Assembly: GCA_911728435.2 (NCBI GenBank)
Contig: OU452199.1
Location: forward strand, 1,736,001-1,800,000
Direction of reading: 5' to 3'
Origin: Apoderus coryli
Lineage: Eukaryota; Arthropoda; Insecta; Coleoptera; Attelabidae
Length of the DNA stretch: 64,000 nucleotides
The notes under the pieces are model-generated. The model was not told the DNA's origin. It saw only the letters and a list, made by a program, of their open reading frames with translations, and did no database searches. How positions within the stretch are numbered: position 1 is the first letter of the stretch; the number at the start of each line of letters is the position of its first letter. Of this stretch, positions 11,801 to 23,690 are shown piece after piece. Both the position numbers and the translations under genes were made by a program.

Positions 11801-13159
11801 AGTGAGTGAATAAAATTTCCAGCACAGTTTTACTAAGTTTATATTTATTGGGTATTTTTTGTTGTTTTGAAATTTTTTTCCATTGTATCTGCTACTCTAA
11901 TGGCTGAACTAGTTGAAGTATTTTTAAGATGGTAGTCCTTCCTTTTATAACTGAAGCAAGTGTCCACTTCTGTCTACAATATTGACATTGATGTACTTCC
12001 GGTATAACCGGAAGTTCCATTGTCTTGAAAATATGTTATCAGCTTAGCTTTCATCGAATTAATTTGTTACCAAATTTTAAACATTTTCCTATTTATAGTT
12101 TTCGACATATAAATCAATACTCCTCTGGGTGGGACACTGTCATGAAAACTTGATTTCCTGCAAAACAAAAATTACAAAAATCAGTTCATGAATAAAAAAT
12201 TGCTATACGAAAACAACACTAAAATTCGAAATTCGACATATTTTATTTTCTTTAATTTTGAGTTGTAAATTAACAAAAAATAAATGAATATTAAATTAAA
12301 AAAAATATTTTTTTATATAAGATTCTATGAATAAAATCACTAATTGAATTCATATTGATTTCATATTTTTGGTTGGTAAGCCTTGGCAATGCCATGCTGC
12401 CTGTCTCTCTATTACCTTGTTCTTCGCTTTTTTCTAGATCTTGCAGAATCTTCAAAAAAAGCGTACAGAACGAAGGGGGCGCCTCAGCTCGGACCTCAAC
12501 AAGTCTAATAACACCAAAAGCAATCTCATCTTTAAGGTAACCTCTTGTGTGCTGCAAATATTTTTTAATCGAAAATTGAAACCAACATTTTTGTTTAAAT
12601 AAATTTTATTTTATATTGCTTGGCGTTCTGCATGCCCGAACCGCGGCGCCTCTAGCTTCTTTAGCTTATATTTTTATTTCCTTCTTTTAGTTTTACTCTC
12701 ATTTATCTCCTCTAATTTTCATTTCTTCTTCTGTTTTAATGTTAAGGTTGGTTCACAGTATGTACCAATTTAGAACACAACATGTAAATCAATAATGTAG
12801 GTAGGTAATTAATATACAGGGTGAACTACTGAGGTTAGAAAAAAAAATGTTGATACAAAAATTTATTGGTTTTAAAGAAATGTCAAAATTATTTGAGTGT
12901 TAATAATACAGGGCGTCCGAAAAGTACTGCACTCCATAATTTCAAATGGGACACCCTATATATTTTTACATTTTTAGATTCCTTGGGATAATTAAAGGTA
13001 AGTTTAATAACAACTCACTAATCGAATTTTGTGTAATTTAGACAGCAATTAAGGTTTTTTTGTAACAAATTTAATTTTCGCAAATTTCGATTTGCAATAT
13101 CCAATTTTTTACTGAAATAAACAAATTTAAAACTTTTTTAGGAACAAACTTCTTCTCTT
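11801..13159. other. No gene; small repeats
   Basis: A ccggtataaccgg palindrome lies at about 12000-12017, again as in the 58192-60641 element ends. A tacagggtg end lies at 12835. A probable ~55-bp MITE spans about 12906-12960 (atacagggcgtccg ... ggacaccctata). The rest is unassigned; the frames at 12291-12557 have no recognisable domain. Confidence 0.45.
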
Positions 13160-16080
13160 CTTAAAATGCCGTATACTTCTAGTGCGTTGGCAACTATCTC
13201 ATCATAATAAGGGTCCTTGCTTCCGCAGCGCGACAGAGCTCGCCCGTATTGCTAATGCCTGTCCAGTTCTTGATGTTTCTCAACCAGGACATCTGTTTAC
13301 GTCCTACTCCTCTTTTCCCTTCAATTTTTCCTTGGAGAATTATCTGTGGTATTTTGTACTTCTCTCCTCGTAGTATGTGGCCCAGGCATCCAATTTTCCG
13401 CTTCTTGATTATGTTGAAAAGTTCTCTTTCGCATCCCGTCCTTCTAAGAACGTCTTCATTTCGAACTCGGTCTACCCACGATATACGTAGCATCCTTCTT
13501 AGACACCACATTTCAAAATCCTCAAGCTTGTTTATCGACCGGATCTTCAGAGTCCATGTTTCCATTCCATATAACAGGATGGACCAGACGTAACAGTGCA
13601 CCATTCTGCATCTTAATTTGAGGGACAATGTCAGGTTGCAAAGAAAGGGTCTTAGGCTTGTGAAAGCTTGCCTCGCTTGTTGTATGCGACAGCAAATTTC
13701 CTGTTCGGGATTCCATTGTTCATTTATGTTGGTTCCAAGGTATTTAAAGTTTTTCACTCGTTCAATAGGTTGGTCTTCCAAGTTTAACACAGCATTTTGA
13801 GGAGGGTTTCTGCTTACTATCATGTACTTTGTCTTTTGTATGTTTATTTTGAGACCATTCTCCTTTCCACTGTATTTATCTGTTCCAGCATTAGTTGTAA
13901 GTCCTCTTCACTGTCAGCAATGATTACGGTGTCGTCTGCATACCGTATGTTGTTAATTGGTATACCATTTACTTTAATCCCACACTCTAAGTCTTCCAGC
14001 GCCTCAGAAAATATATTTTCGACGTATAAGTTAAATAGTATTGGTGACAGTATGCACCCTTGTTGAACCCCCTTTGAACTTTAAATTCGTCTGTTGTTAG
14101 TGATTTCTCAAATCTTACACAGGCTTTTTGATTCCAGTATAGATTTTGGATGATTCTGATATCTGATATTGGCATTGTGCAGAAGTTTCAACAAGGTGTC
14201 ATGTCTAACATTGTCGAAGGCCTTCTCGTAATCAATAAACAGCATATATACGTCTTTTCGTTGGTCTAAGCTGTTTTGTACTAAAGTATTCAGGCAGAAA
14301 ACGGCTTCACGAGTCCCCATTCCGCTTTTAAAACCAAACTGTGTGTCTCCGCTTAGATCTTCTAGTTTATTGAACATTCTAGAGTGTAGAATACGAAGGA
14401 ATACCTTCAGCAGATGACTCATTAGGCTGATAAGGCGATGGTCTTTACATTTCGTGGTGTTGGTCGTCTTTGGGATCATTACGATCGTTGATCGAAGCCA
14501 ATCAGATGGAATGTGGCCAGTGTCATATATGCGATTGAACAAATTCACTAGCATTTCTACATTTTCTTCGTCTAACAACTTAATTGCTTCTACGGTGATG
14601 TCATCTGGTCCTGGGGCTTTGTACATCTTGGTTGACTTGATGGCATATATCACTTCGCTTTTAATTCTAGAGGGCCCCGATAAATTATCAGAGTGCAGCG
14701 TATGCACTGGCTGCTGTGGTCTTATATCATTGAAAAGGTTTTCCGCGTATTTTTTCCATGTCGTTGCTAGTTCTTCTTCTGATGTTATATACTCATTTTG
14801 ATCATTGCGTATTCGACTTTTGTGTTGTTTTCTGTATATATGTGATATTTCTTTTACTTTTTTGTGCAATCCAAATGAATCACCTCTTGTTTGTAGCTGT
14901 TCTATTTCAATACATCTTTCTTCCATCCATAGTTCCTTTGCTTCTTTGATCTTCCTTCTTATTTCCTTGTGAGTATCCTTATATTTCTCTTGATTTCCCT
15001 GGTTTTTATATTTCCTGCGACCTTCCATCAGATCCAATATCTCTATCGTCATCCATTCTTTCTTTTTCCCTTTTCTTATTTTCGGTTTGATTTCTTCGCT
15101 TGATGCTTTTATGAACTCTTTTATTCCAATAACAATGTCTTCAATATCATTAGTTTGATTGATACTTTTCACGTATTTATTGATGGATTCCGCATATCTC
15201 TTTGTAAGATCTTCATTTCTCATGAGTTCTCTTGTATCTAATTGATTTTTTATTCTGGTTTTTTTGATCCTAGCCAACTTTACTTTTACATCTGCCACGA
15301 GAGGATTATGATCTGATGCAATGTCCGCGCCCGGATAAGCAGCGACTCTCTTTATACAATTCCGAAATCGTTTGTTGACCAAAATAAAATCTATTTGATT
15401 TCTTTTGACTTGGTTTGGACGATCTCCAGGCGCTCGCCATGTATATAACCGTCGGGGCGGTAGTTGGAACCATGTATTCATTATAATAAGTTGTTTTTCT
15501 TGACAAAATTCAACTAATAAATCGCCTCTCTCGTTCCTTTTACCCAGTCCAAATTCGCCCACAATATCCTCGCATCTACCCTTCCCTATTTTAGCATTAA
15601 AGTCTCCTAAAATCACGTTGATTTCCTACTTTTTTATCATTTTTAATGCTCTATCTATATCGTTATAAAATTCCTGAACTTCGTTTTCCTCTTTATCCGC
15701 TGTAGGAGTATACGTCTCTATGATATTAAGGTTTACAGGTTTTCCAGTTATTTTCACCAACATCACTCTTTCCGAAAATGGAACAAAATCTATCACTGAG
15801 TGCCGTGTGTTGCGATCGAGAACTATAGCCACTCCATGTCTATGATATTTATCAGATTGGTCCGCGCATGAGTAGTAGAAAGTATAATCATCTTTTGTAA
15901 AGTGTCCTGAACCGGTCCAGCGCACTTCACTAATTCCCATTATATTTATTCTTAAGCGTTTCATTTCTTGTAGAAGATTATGTGTCTTCCCTGATTCATA
16001 CAGGCTATTAACATTCCACGTGGCAATTCTTTGGATAACATCTACTCGACTCCGGGGGATTCTTAGCACCCTCTGACCAT
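13160..16080 (-). pseudogene. RTE-type non-LTR retrotransposon, near full length, broken
   Basis: Order on the minus strand: AP endonuclease N-terminus (16069-15626, RIATWNVNSLYESGK, GISEVRWTGSG), endonuclease C-terminus (15616 on, LGDFNAKIG, NQIDFILV, SDHNPLV), linker, then RT (PGPDDITVEAIK, FIDYEKAFDNVRHD), a YADD box (about 13935-13960) and the C-terminal region (13823-13194, ILLYGMETWTL, RRMLRISW, GHILRGEKY). Single-ORF APE-RT layout and this tail fit the RTE/BovB clade. Breaks: one in-frame TAG at about 15626 in otherwise continuous frame, and frame changes near 14160 and 14070 and before 13823. Confidence 0.92.
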
Positions 16081-16214
16081 TTAAGCCATTTGAATGAAAT
16101 TATTTGTCATTATTAACCGGAAGGATTGTACTTTCAAATAAAAAAAGAAATTTGAGAAAATATTCAGCAGTTTTTCTTTTATAGCATTTTCAAAAAAAAA
16201 AAGTTATCTGGCAG

Positions 16215-16760
16215 ACCCATTAGTTAAACTTTTTAACTCGTTCTATGTCTTCACTATCGTATGTAAGTTCCGCATTCCGGAACTCATCCAATTTGCGGCT
16301 GATTACTAGGAATTTTGTCTTTTTTATATTAATGTTGATTCCCATGCGTCGGCCGTGCATTCCAACCATGTCCAGGAGTCTTTAGAGGTCATTCATATTG
16401 TCTGCTATCAGGACTGTGTCGTCTGCATACCGTATATTGTTGATCCATGTGCCATTTACTTTGATGCCTAATTGTTGTCCTTCTAGAGCTTCCTGGAAGA
16501 TATTTTCAGAGTAAATGTTAAACAGAAGTGGGGAGAGGACACATCCCTGTCTTACACCTCTAAGGATTTTCTGTGCTTTCGTAACTTCGCTGTCAAATCT
16601 AACTGCTGCTGATTGGTTCCAGTACAAGCTTTCAATACAGCGTATGTCCTTTTGATCTATGTCAATTCGCCTCAGCATTTGAACGAGTTTGTGATGTTGC
16701 ACTCTATCAAATGCTTTTTCGTAATCTATGAAACACATCGCTACATCTTTTCTCTGATTT
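16215..16760 (-). pseudogene. RTE-type reverse transcriptase fragment
   Basis: Minus frame 16738-16382 has FIDYEKAFDRVQHHK, GVRQGCVLSPLLFN and IRYADDTVLIADN, the RT palm motifs. It is about as distant from the neighbouring RTE copy as from the copy at 17441-18650, so it is a third insertion. Both ends are missing; homology fades towards 16215. Confidence 0.88.
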
Positions 16761-17147
16761 TAAAAGCTGCAATTTATTGTAGTGAAAAATAAAAATCTAG
16801 ATATATAAAAGAAACTTTTTGTATAGATTATATGATTAATTATTGGGTATCTACCTATAATTGTAGTTTAGTAATTGCAGCAGTGGTCTCTCTAGCGAAA
16901 TAATAATTGTGAGAAATTATTTAACAAAACTGTAAATAACATATAGTTTCATGAAAATGTCACAAATTATTATTACCAGTTTTCAAATCCCTCGTTGTAA
17001 AGCTTATTAAATATTCATTAATTTTAATATTGTTAATATCGATTCCAACAGTCGTACTGGCTGGTATTATTATAATTGTACAGTAACCGTTAGAAGCGAG
17101 GTAACCCAGAAAAATGTTTATGATGGGGTAATATTATTAATCGTCTA
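16761..17147. other. No gene recognised
   Basis: AT-rich spacer between retroelement fragments with no feature I can support. Confidence 0.5.
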
Positions 17148-17440
17148 TGAAACAGGGTGTTGATTTTTTATCTAAAACACAAACTAGGATTCATAACCAG
17201 AACTTCTTACTTAGACCCATCACCAGTAGGTCCAATTCGTTTAGCCAAATATGATTCTAATTCTCGAAATACTCTTGAAATGTCCTCTTCCGGAATAGCC
17301 TTCAATACCTTCCTGGATTCGGCTTGTATCTCCTCAATCGATTCAAGACGGTGTCCCCGGAGCTGTCAATTCATTTTAGTGAATAACCAGAAGTCAGACG
17401 GTGCTACATCAGATGAATGCGGTTGTTGTGGATTGACGTC
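17148..17440 (-). pseudogene. Mariner/Tc1-type transposase C-terminal remnant with one end
   Basis: On the minus strand, from about 17430, translation gives SSDVAPSDFWLFTKMN, the block around the third catalytic Asp, then an in-frame stop, then RLESIEEIQAESRKVLKAI and a C-terminus KRIGPTGDGSK with a stop at about 17213. After it the text runs to an acagggtgttgat terminus at about 17150, the expected inverted end. The rest of the element is gone, cut by the RTE copy at 17441. Confidence 0.78.
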
Positions 17441-18650
17441 CTCTCTCTCTCTCTCTAGGTGCCATCTCCGCGACGAAGATTGGGGATCATCATGGCAATT
17501 CTTATTTTGGATGCAGCTGCTCTAAAAAGCTCTATGGAGGAACATCCAAACCACTCTCTTAAGTTTCTCAACAAGGATATCCTTCTTCTACCCACGCTTC
17601 TTGTACCTTGGATCCTTCCCTGCATTATCAATTGAAGTAAGGCGTATCTTGGTCCACGAGTCACATGGCCCAGATACTCAAGTTTCTGCTTTTAATTGTT
17701 ATTAATAACTCTCTTTCTATGTTTAGTCGGTCAAGTATTTCTAAGTTAGTTATCCGATCGACCCATGACACCTTCAGTACTCTTCTGTACACCCACATTT
17801 CAAAAGCTTCTAGTCTTTTGGTTATTTCTGCGGTCAAAGTCCATGCCTCGACGCCAGAAAGCAGAGTGGCAAAAACATAACATCTAACTAGTGTCAGTCT
17901 CAGTTTTAGGCTTAGACCCCTATTGCACAAAACTCTTTTCATGCTAGTGAAATTGGACCTTGCTATTTCTATGCGTGCTTTTATTTCTCTCGTGTAGTCG
18001 TTACTACAAGTAACTGTTGTTCCAAGATAAGTGTACTTCTCTACCTGTTCGATGGGTTCACCTTTGACGATTATCTGTTCGTTGTTAGTCTGGGCCTTCT
18101 TTGTTATTTTCATGAACTTAGTTTTGTTTACGTTGAGTGTAAGGCCGTATTCTTCGCTATATCGAACAAGTTTGTCCATGATTCTTTGTAGATTTTCCAG
18201 GTTTTCCGTTAAAATTGCGGTATCATCAGCGTATCTTAGAACAACTATAGGCACTCCATTTACTTTTATTCCTGCACTGTCATTTTCCATTGCCCTTTTT
18301 AGAATCTCTTCAGAGTAGGCATTAAACAAAATAGGTGACAGAACACAACCTTGACGTATACCTCTCTTAATTGAGACTTTGACGGTGGCATTTTGGTTGT
18401 AATAGAGATTTGAGATGATTTGCAGGTCTTGGTGGTCTAGGTTTTTACATTGTAATATTTCCATCAACTGGTCGTGGCGGACCCTGTCAAACGCCTTATT
18501 ATAGTCGATGAAGCAGGCATATACGTCCTGATTAACATCTAGGCATCGCTGCACTATTACGTTGAATGCGAATAGTGCTTCTCTTGTACCTAATCCTTTG
18601 CGGAAGCCAAACTGACTATCACAGATATCCAGCTACGGATGTGATATTTC
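17441..18650 (-). pseudogene. RTE-type retrotransposon, 5'-truncated (RT and C-terminus)
   Basis: Minus frame 18554-17661 (297 codons) covers RT: FIDYNKAFDRVRHDQ, GIRQGCVLSPILFN, LRYADDTAIL, then GVEAWTLTAEITKRLE and RVLKVSWVDRITN. A second frame (17664-17455) carries the tail GRIQGTRSVGRRRISLLRNL after a frame change at about 17661. A QFGFRKGLGTREALF-like block lies just upstream at about 18625-18560. The endonuclease is missing, so this is a truncated insertion. A (CT)n run at 17441-17457 marks the 3' junction. Confidence 0.9.
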
Positions 18651-19240
18651 TCACATCGTCGAAAAGGCTTTTATATATATTGACGTCCTGGACCACATCA
18701 TTTCAAAATTGGATAAAATTAAAAACAGGTGTTACGTTGAGGGACAGAAAATAAATCCTGGAAAGCGGTGTTGACCAAGAGCAAATCCCTGTCTCTGATG
18801 TACAACTTGACTGGTAGAGCCACACACAAAGGACGCGGCTCCTAACCAAGAAAGATCCAGCGCTTGCCGCCAGAAGGTCACATGAAAATCCTGAACCTGA
18901 TACCATTAAGATCAGGACAAAAACCGATGGACGCTTCGCCAAGCAAATATGACATTTCATTCGAAGTGGTCATTAAAGACCGCCAACCGTGGAGGAATGG
19001 CGGACAGAGGCTAGCAGAAAACACATGTCCTGTATGTTATACTGACAGATGACACGTTGGCCTCCAGATAAATCAAATGACCTAAGCGCCTCCAACACAA
19101 TCTACAATAATCAACTGCCTTAGTCGCTATGGTGGATCTAATTCATATGCATTACTATGTGTATATGTAGATGGTACTAGTTTACATATATCTACTGTTG
19201 GATATCTCATTGTGATTAATTGCAGGCCGATATTGCAGAT
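18651..19240 (+). pseudogene. Retroelement fragment of the RNase H family, plus spacer
   Basis: The + frame 18864-19052 contains PPEGHMKILNLIPLRSGQKP and a VCYTDR end. It is collinear with 9300-9500 (EGHMGILNLIPLDLGRKP ... YTDGS), so it is a second copy of that element, ending where RNase H begins. 19060-19240 is spacer without a recognisable feature. Confidence 0.7.
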
Positions 19241-19317
19241 GGGCAACGACTATGGTACTCTGACGAGCTCATAATGAGAGCGAAACGAATTCGTCAGTAT
19301 CTGTCGACTCATGCCTC
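19241..19317 (+). ncRNA. Hammerhead ribozyme (canonical core)
   Basis: Core CTGACGA is at 19260-19266. Stem II starts GCTC (19267-19270), has loop ataatga and closes with GAGC. GAAAC is at 19282-19286. Stem III is formed by the self-complementary ACGAATTCGT (AATT as loop). The cleavage triplet GTC is at 19293-19295, so the cut is predicted between 19295 and 19296. Stem I pairs GGTACT (19254-19259) with AGTATC (19296-19301), then CGAC with GTCG and GGCA with TGCC further out. Every invariant hammerhead core base is present and all three stems close. No element boundaries or target duplication are evident. Confidence 0.88.
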
Positions 19318-19799
19318 GGTTTGGTTCTACTGAATTAGACTGAGGCCTTTCTAAATTAAACAAAAAATCCCTTGTGTAGGTAAAACCAGTCGTTTAATCC
19401 GCTATGCCACGAAATTATTTTTCATTTATATTATTTACGTACACAAATTCATTTTATTATTATTTATTTAGTGAAATACCAAATATGCCATAATGTTCGA
19501 TAACTAATTTACATATAATTGCTTTTAAAATTTTAATCCAATATGGTTTCGAAATACCAACAAATTTTAAATATCTGGTAAATTGTCATTGATTAAACAA
19601 TACAAAACAGTGGCGTGTGTATTTGAGATGACATAAAGTTTCAGAAACAACTGATAATATTATTCTTTGTAATAAGCCGCGTTGCAGTTTGTCTTTTTGG
19701 CCCTTTTTTACTGACTACTGGGGCTAATTTTTATGTTTCCTCTAGTTTATTACTTTTTTAGCCGAATTTCGCCATTCATTCTGCATTACTGCTATTTTT
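19318..19799. other. No gene recognised
   Basis: AT-rich spacer downstream of the ribozyme. Nothing I can assign. Confidence 0.5.
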
Positions 19800-20488
19800 G
19801 CTACCAAATTTGGTCCATAATAATAATAATGCTTTATGCTCAACAGTATTACCATTTACAGAGCAACAATATCTTAAATAATCATAGTGTGCATACACAT
19901 ACATAATCAAGCATTTGCGCCACAATCACTGAGAAATACATAGCCAACTGAGTATAATAGCGCCTTAATAAAGGTAAATAAAAACCTTGGTCAGGATAAG
20001 TTCCATCCTCCCGAAAACACAAAAACTTCAAAAATCTTCGTTGGACTCTCTCAATAAGTAATTTATAAGATATATAGTAGGGACACCATACAACTGAACA
20101 ATATTCCAATTTCGAGCGAACATAGGCATAGTATAAAATCCTCAAAATATTTAAGGCAGCAAAGGGTTTGGAGCATCTAACAACAAAGCCATAGATTCTT
20201 AGAGCATCGCTTACATTTGAACGAATATGGTCATTAAAAGAAAATTTAGAATCAAACAATACTCCTAAGTCATTCGTAGAATCATAACGTGTGACCGATA
20301 TGTCATCAATACAATAATCATAATTCAGATGCGTTTTCTTCCGCGTATATGTAACTACCTTACATTTGTCGGGGTTCAAATACAAACGGTTCACAGCACA
20401 CCAAAGTCTTATGGCATTCAGACAAAGTTGTAAACTTTCACAATCCTCAGTCATATGTCTTTTAGAGCGCCATTCATTTTTGTTAAAA
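19800..20488 (-). pseudogene. Non-LTR retrotransposon 3' end (RT thumb) with (TTA)n tail
   Basis: The minus frame (about 20488-19882) reads CLNAIRLWCAVNRLYLNPDK, DISVTRYDSTNDLGVLFDSK, ARSKLEYCSVVW-like and VQRRFLKFLCF. This is the region after the YADD box in Jockey/CR1/I-type RTs. The element ends in a short repeat of taa/tta triplets at about 19820-19830, a common tail of such elements. 5' truncated; the first ~30 codons of the open frame come from the adjoining MITE. Confidence 0.85.
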
Positions 20489-20660
20489 TATACAGAGTGT
20501 CGCATTAAGAAAAAGCAAGTTTGTGAACTATCCTGTATAATTGAAAACATTTTAGGATTGTACATCTCCTCAGTGCCTAAAAGTTTTCTAAAGGATTTTT
20601 TTGTCTATCGCTTATAGATCTTGAGATATCTTCTGCCCACACACTAATGGGCTACCCTGT
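20489..20660. mobile_element. Probable MITE with tacag(a/g)gtg ends
   Basis: Begins tacagagtgtcgcatt at about 20490 and ends gggctaccctgta at about 20656. It abuts the truncated retroelement. No coding capacity. Confidence 0.5.
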
Positions 20661-20836
20661 ATAGATACTTTTAAAAAAATGTCTACAATAAAAGAAAACT
20701 TTTTTATTTGAAAATATAGCTTGTCAGCAAAAGTCTTACCAGTAAGGTAAATGACAACAGTTCATCAAAGTATAAATAAAATGGCCGAAACCACGTATAC
20801 CCCGTGAAATTAAAAAAAAACTGATAGCTAAAAATA

Positions 20837-22935
20837 TACAGGGTGGTCCAACGAAAAGTTTGCACCTAGCTTTTCTCTTTTTTTTGTAGTCGAATGCGAA
20901 AATGCTCGGACACGTCGATTTTGCTTTTGAGGGGGACACATTTTAAACATATTTTTCGATCTGCGCCTTTAACCCCCTAGCGGGGGTGAGTAACAACCCT
21001 AAAATTTTAAATGGAAAGAGGGGTCTAATGACATATCATTTGAAAGGACACAAAATTGTCTTTCTAATGATACCCTATTTGTCGAATTTTACTAAAACAG
21101 TTAATACGAAAACGACTTTAAAGACATTAAGCCGATAATTTTGGTATTAATGAGAAATACAAATAAGTTTTAATTATTGCGAGTGAAAACACCTGCAATC
21201 GTTAGTACATTCCAATGTTTGTTAGTTTTAACATTGCTTTGTAAAAAAAGTAAACAAGCTGTTAAATTGATTTATTAAAACGTTACATTAACAAATGTTG
21301 AAAATGTGACCCATTTGATTCCATACAATAATACAAATTTTGTTCAAATCTATTTCTAACATTTTGTAGCATATCAGGTGTTATGTTTCTGCACTCTTCT
21401 GTAATGCGTTGGCGAAGATCTTCTATGGATTCGGGCTTCGTGGCAAAACATTTATTTTTTAAGTGCCCCCAAAGAAAAAAGTCTAAAGGCGATAAATCCG
21501 GTGACCCGGCAGGCCATTCAATTGGGCCCCTCCTTCCAATCCACCAATCCACCGTCCAGGGAACCGGTCATCTAAGAACTGTCTTACAGGAGCCACATAG
21601 TGCGGAGGTGCTCCATCTTGCTGGAAATAAAGCCGATCAGCAGTATGATTTTGGTCATCTTCTATTATTTGTGTTATTAAAGGATCAATTGTGTCTTCAA
21701 GCATGTTTAGGTACACTTCACCAGTTAAATTTCCAGGAATAAAAAGTGGTCCTATAATATGATTTCCTAATATGCCACACCAGACGTTTATTTTTTGAGG
21801 ATACTGGGTATGAACCTCACGGAATAAATGTGGGTTACTGTCATCCCAGTAACGGCAATTGTGCCTATTTACAGCTCCATTCAAATAAAATGTGCATTCG
21901 TCGGAAAAACAAATGTTAAATAATAATTGCGGATCTTCAATTAAACGCTGGCTCATTGCTTCACAAAATTGCAGCCTTCTATCAGGATCATCCTCATTTA
22001 GTTCCTGTACTAATTTGATTTTGTACGGATGAAATTTGTACGCTTTTAAAATTCGTATTATGGACGAACGGGAGACACCTGAGGCTTCAGCTAGTTGACG
22101 GGTACTTTGACTATGATCCATTTCAACATGCCCTAAAACAGCGACTTCCACAGCTTCATTTCTGATCGGTTTCTGCGGCTGGTGTTTTACATTACAGACA
22201 GATCCGGTATCTACAAACTTTTTAACTAACTTGCCAACGTACACATCATTCACATTTTTATCGGGATGTCTCTCATTAAATAAGCGAGCCGTAAGTCTAG
22301 CACTACTATTATTTTGAAAATAAAGTTTAACAATTTCAACTCGTTCTAGAATGGAATAAATCATTTTGTACGGTAAAAGTAAAATAACTTAAGAAGCAAC
22401 CAAACTGAATCAATGAAAAGACTAAAATAAACGGTGTAAATTCTTTTCCTACACGTATCTGCAGTTTTTATTTCAACAAAAAACGCAAATGATTAGTGAG
22501 GAATTTAGTTCTGATAAATAAGATAGTGTTTTTGAAATCCCGTTTTTCTTCAAAGTAAATAATTTAGAAATGATTGTAGTTGTTTTCAGTCGTAATAATT
22601 AAAACTTATTTGTATTTCTCATTAATACCAAAATTATCGGCTTAATGTCTTTAAAGTCGTTTTCGTATTAACTGTTTTAGTAAAATTCGACAAATAGGGT
22701 ATCATTAGAAAGACAATTTTGTGTCCTTTCAAATGATATGTCATTAGACCCCTCTTTCCATTTAAAATTTTAGGGTTGTTACTCACCCCCGCTAGGGGGT
22801 TAAAGGCGCAGATCGAAAAATATGTTTAAAATGTGTCCCCCTCAAAAGCAAAATCGACGTGTCCGAGCATTTTCGCATTCGACTACAAAAAAAAGAGAAA
22901 AGCTAGGTGCAAACTTTTCGTTGGACCACCCTGTA
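20837..22935 (-). mobile_element. Mariner-like element with ~365-bp terminal inverted repeats
   Basis: Ends are tacagggtggtccaacg (20837) and its complement (to 22935), flanked by TA on each side (20835-20836 and 22936-22937), the TA target duplication of IS630/Tc1/mariner elements. The inverted ends stay alignable for about 365 bp (20837-21203 and 22569-22935) with few mismatches, far longer than the ~30 bp usual for mariners. Between them lies one transposase gene on the minus strand. It is nested in retroelement 3' sequence: the right flank is a (taa)n tail. Confidence 0.93.
21283..22364 (-). pseudogene. Mariner-like transposase, frameshifted by an 8-bp tandem duplication
   Basis: The frame from 22364 runs 293 codons: an N-terminal helix-turn-helix region (ERVEIVKLYFQNNSSARLTA, SGVSRSSIIRILK at about 94-106), the first catalytic Asp in CFSDECTFYLNG (residue ~155), NVWCGILG (~193-200) and the second Asp in YFQQDGAPPH (residue ~250). 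The third Asp (PAGSPDLSPLDFFLWGHLK) is in another frame, 21552-21283. The cause is visible: the 8-mer ccaatcca is repeated at 21536-21543 and 21544-21551. Without one copy the frames join and Asp2 to Asp3 is about 36 residues. The N-terminal type resembles the insect DUF4817 transposon group. Confidence 0.93.
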
Positions 22936-23690
22936 TAATAATAATAATAAATCGACTTTATTGCATTCATACAATTTGCCCAAAAATACAAAAAAAAATC
23001 TAATTTTATAATAACACAATACAATATAACAATATCTGCATGAGAATTGAAACCAATTTTGTAAAGTAGCTGTAGATTTTCGAGGCTCTCCAATTTACGA
23101 TCCATTGCACCAGAAATTGGGTAAGTCGAATGCATCGCTAAGATAAAATCCTAATAAAACAAAATAATTGTCAGCCTCGAAGGACATTATTTTTTGTTTT
23201 AACAGTTTCAACAGACTGAACTTCATAATATGTTAAAGATCGGTTTTTCTTGAACAGCTTTCATATTAGAATGTTAAGAGAAAAATTAACATAATTTCGT
23301 TGAAACTGATTTAGACGCAACGCTGACGTTTCACTGATCATCCTAATTCAGAGCAACTTTAGGTGCACGATTTCTTATGCTGTTTCGCTACCATAGATTA
23401 TCACACCACATCGTCATCGTTGAAAGAAACCCTTATTTTGAAGGTCTTGCGGAATTATATTATTCAGAGGGAATAAACAAATTTTAAATACGTCAGACTA
23501 CATGTATTAAGCTACAATGAGATTATAACTTATCAAACCACCCTCGTATTATATGAAGTACTTACAAAATTTATTCAAGAAAAACCGATTTTCAGCAGCA
23601 TCATGTTGTACCTATATGATTTGGAGAGATTTTCCGGGACACCCTGTAGATTGGATTGTCAGTCTGTTTAGTTCAGTTTTATTTATACAG
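22936..23690. other. Retroelement 3' tail on the minus strand, then unassigned sequence
   Basis: At 22936-22960 (taa)n followed, on the minus strand, by an aataaagtcga-type 3' end and UTR-like sequence to about 23150 suggests the tail of a non-LTR element. Up to 23690 I see no gene. A weak hammerhead-like text at about 23325-23352 is discussed under rejected items. Confidence 0.45.

Noticed and set aside
13249..18318. Plus-strand ORFs opposite the RTE copies
   Set aside because: Antisense shadows of the minus-strand RT and endonuclease frames.
23320..23365. Hammerhead-like text on the minus strand (CTGAATTA ... GAAACGTC AGC)
   Set aside because: Two core substitutions, no clear stem II, stem III without a loop; only 3 bp of stem I pair.
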